Origin: Anaerolineales bacterium
GTDB taxonomy: Bacteria; Chloroflexota; Anaerolineae; B4-G1; DUEL01
Direction of reading: 5' to 3'
DNA: 13,758 nucleotides
Assembly: GCA_015662065.1 (NCBI GenBank)
Contig: DQUX01000424.1
Coordinates: forward strand, 1 to 13,758
Positions 13,232-13,758 of this stretch are shown in pieces; position 1 is the first letter of the stretch, and each line of letters begins with the position of its first letter. Made by a program: the position numbers and the translations under genes. The notes under the pieces are model-generated. The model was given only the letters and a program-made list of their open reading frames with translations, did not search any database and was not told where the DNA came from.

Positions 13232-13544
13232 GCGGATCGTGATCTTCGTGCTGGAGAACAAGGAGCTCTTCGCCACGCTTCTCGTGACCCTGCTCACCAT
13301 CGTGAAGCTGACCTCGTGGGGGCGCGCCAAGGCGAAGGCCCTGGACGCGGTCATCGGGGTCATCGAGCGACTGGGCGCCAAGGAGGTCAAGGGCGCCGTG
13401 GCCGCCCGGGAGGCCGGACTGTCCGCCGCGGCCAGGGACGCCATCCGGCACGCGGTGTCCAAGGCCGACCCGAAGAAGACGCCCGACGGGCTCGCCACGC
13501 GGGTGGTGCGCGAGGTCCTGCGCGGCGTGTTGCCCAGGAAGTGA
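13218..13544 (+). CDS. Small one-helix membrane protein, holin candidate
   Basis: 108 residues from ATG 13218; the ribosome site AAGGAGG at 13203-13209 favours it over the GTG at 13200. One hydrophobic segment, about residues 7-28 (IVIFVLENKELFATLLVTLL, then TIVKL), follows a short N-terminus. The rest is basic and helical (GRAKAKALDAVIGVIERLGA, then AREAGLSAAARDAIRHAV). It overlaps the peptidase gene, a typical arrangement for lysis pairs, so a holin or a membrane partner of the lysin is likely by context. The single helix and long basic tail are compatible with a class III-type holin but give no proof. A Glu and a Lys inside the segment weaken the hydrophobic core. Confidence 0.55.
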   Translation: MQQLERIVIFVLENKELFATLLVTLLTIVKLTSWGRAKAKALDAVIGVIERLGAKEVKGAVAAREAGLSAAARDAIRHAVSKADPKKTPDGLATRVVREVLRGVLPRK

Positions 13545-13559
13545 TCCGAAGGCGCGCCC

Positions 13560-13758
13560 ATGATCGAAACCCAGGACCGACAGCACGAGGAGCGCTACAA
13601 GAACCGCTGGTACGGGAAGTACCGGGCGTTCGTGCGCGACAACAACGACCCGGAACGGCTCGGCCGGTGCAGGCTGGAGATCCCGGCCGTGCTCGGCACC
13701 GGCCGGGAGAACTGGTCCGAGTGGGCCTGGCCCTGCTTTCCCTACGGCGGCAACGAGG
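13560..13758 (+). CDS. Baseplate spike protein, gpV / gp5 OB-fold-like, N-terminal part (3' end outside window)
   Basis: 66 residues are visible from ATG 13560 to the window edge with no stop. The start YGKYRAFVRDNNDPERLGRC followed by RLEIPAVLG and WPCFPYGG is the OB-fold opening of baseplate protein V / T4 gp5-type spikes, which sit on the hub and puncture the outer membrane. The ribosome site is weak (GAAGG at 13548-13552), so its translation may depend on upstream genes. Unlike T4 gp5, no lysozyme domain is visible yet; the separate M15 peptidase upstream could take that role. Confidence 0.85.
   Translation, partial: MIETQDRQHEERYKNRWYGKYRAFVRDNNDPERLGRCRLEIPAVLGTGRENWSEWAWPCFPYGGNE

Noticed and set aside
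1..13758. Headless extracellular contractile injection system or tailocin
   Set aside because: Sheath, tube, LysM and hub parts look similar, but a capsid protein and head-joint genes are in the same operon, and no AAA+ ATPase or toxin gene is seen.

Overview
The window is one long, almost fully plus-strand late operon encoding the head-completion and contractile-tail genes of a myovirus-type phage, most likely an integrated prophage or prophage remnant. DNA is very GC-rich (most third positions are G or C), genes are tightly packed with ATGA/GTGA overlaps, and Shine-Dalgarno sites are strong GGAGG types. A GC-rich Gram-negative host, perhaps Desulfobacterota-like, is my best guess, but no host gene is visible to prove it.

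Layout. 1-2179: C-terminus of the major capsid protein, a small accessory protein, two head-tail connector/closure candidates and a gp10-like tail-completion protein. 2180-3234: a short non-coding gap, a tail-terminator-like gene with aberrant codon use, a repeat hairpin and a small gene. 3238-5567: contractile sheath and tail tube. 5584-6410: tail-assembly chaperone with an in-phase GGGTTTTTTG slippery site, leading by -1 frameshift into a 3' extension that ends in an ATGA overlap with the tape measure (the lambda G/GT arrangement). 6407-10111: tape measure of 1234 residues with four exact-length 40-residue repeats. 10115-10567: a mobile-element-like insertion on the opposite strand carrying a four-helix-bundle S23/IVP-family gene between 32-bp terminal inverted repeats. 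10547-12705: tube-initiator/gpU-like protein, LysM/gpX-like protein, a second gap, and the gpD/gp27-like hub. 12725-13544: an M15-type peptidoglycan peptidase and a one-helix membrane protein. 13560-end: start of the gpV/gp5-like spike protein.

The genes together describe the head-to-tail joint, the sheath and tube, the chaperone that loads the tape measure, and the central baseplate hub and spike. Because capsid and head-completion genes are present this is a phage rather than a headless injection system, although the tube-initiator, LysM and hub proteins resemble parts of such systems.

The most unusual aspect is repeat traffic inside an otherwise compact phage operon. A family built from tandem GTGCGAR heptamers in inverted pairs appears three times: as a hairpin between genes (2841-2936), as an in-frame insertion in the tape measure (about 9857-9925), and as the ends of the S23-type element, whose right end appears to supply the start codon and first residues of the next tail gene. 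A second, unrelated 31-nt motif is shared by the only two sizeable non-coding gaps. No functional claim has been tested here; family assignments are from reading the translated sequence.
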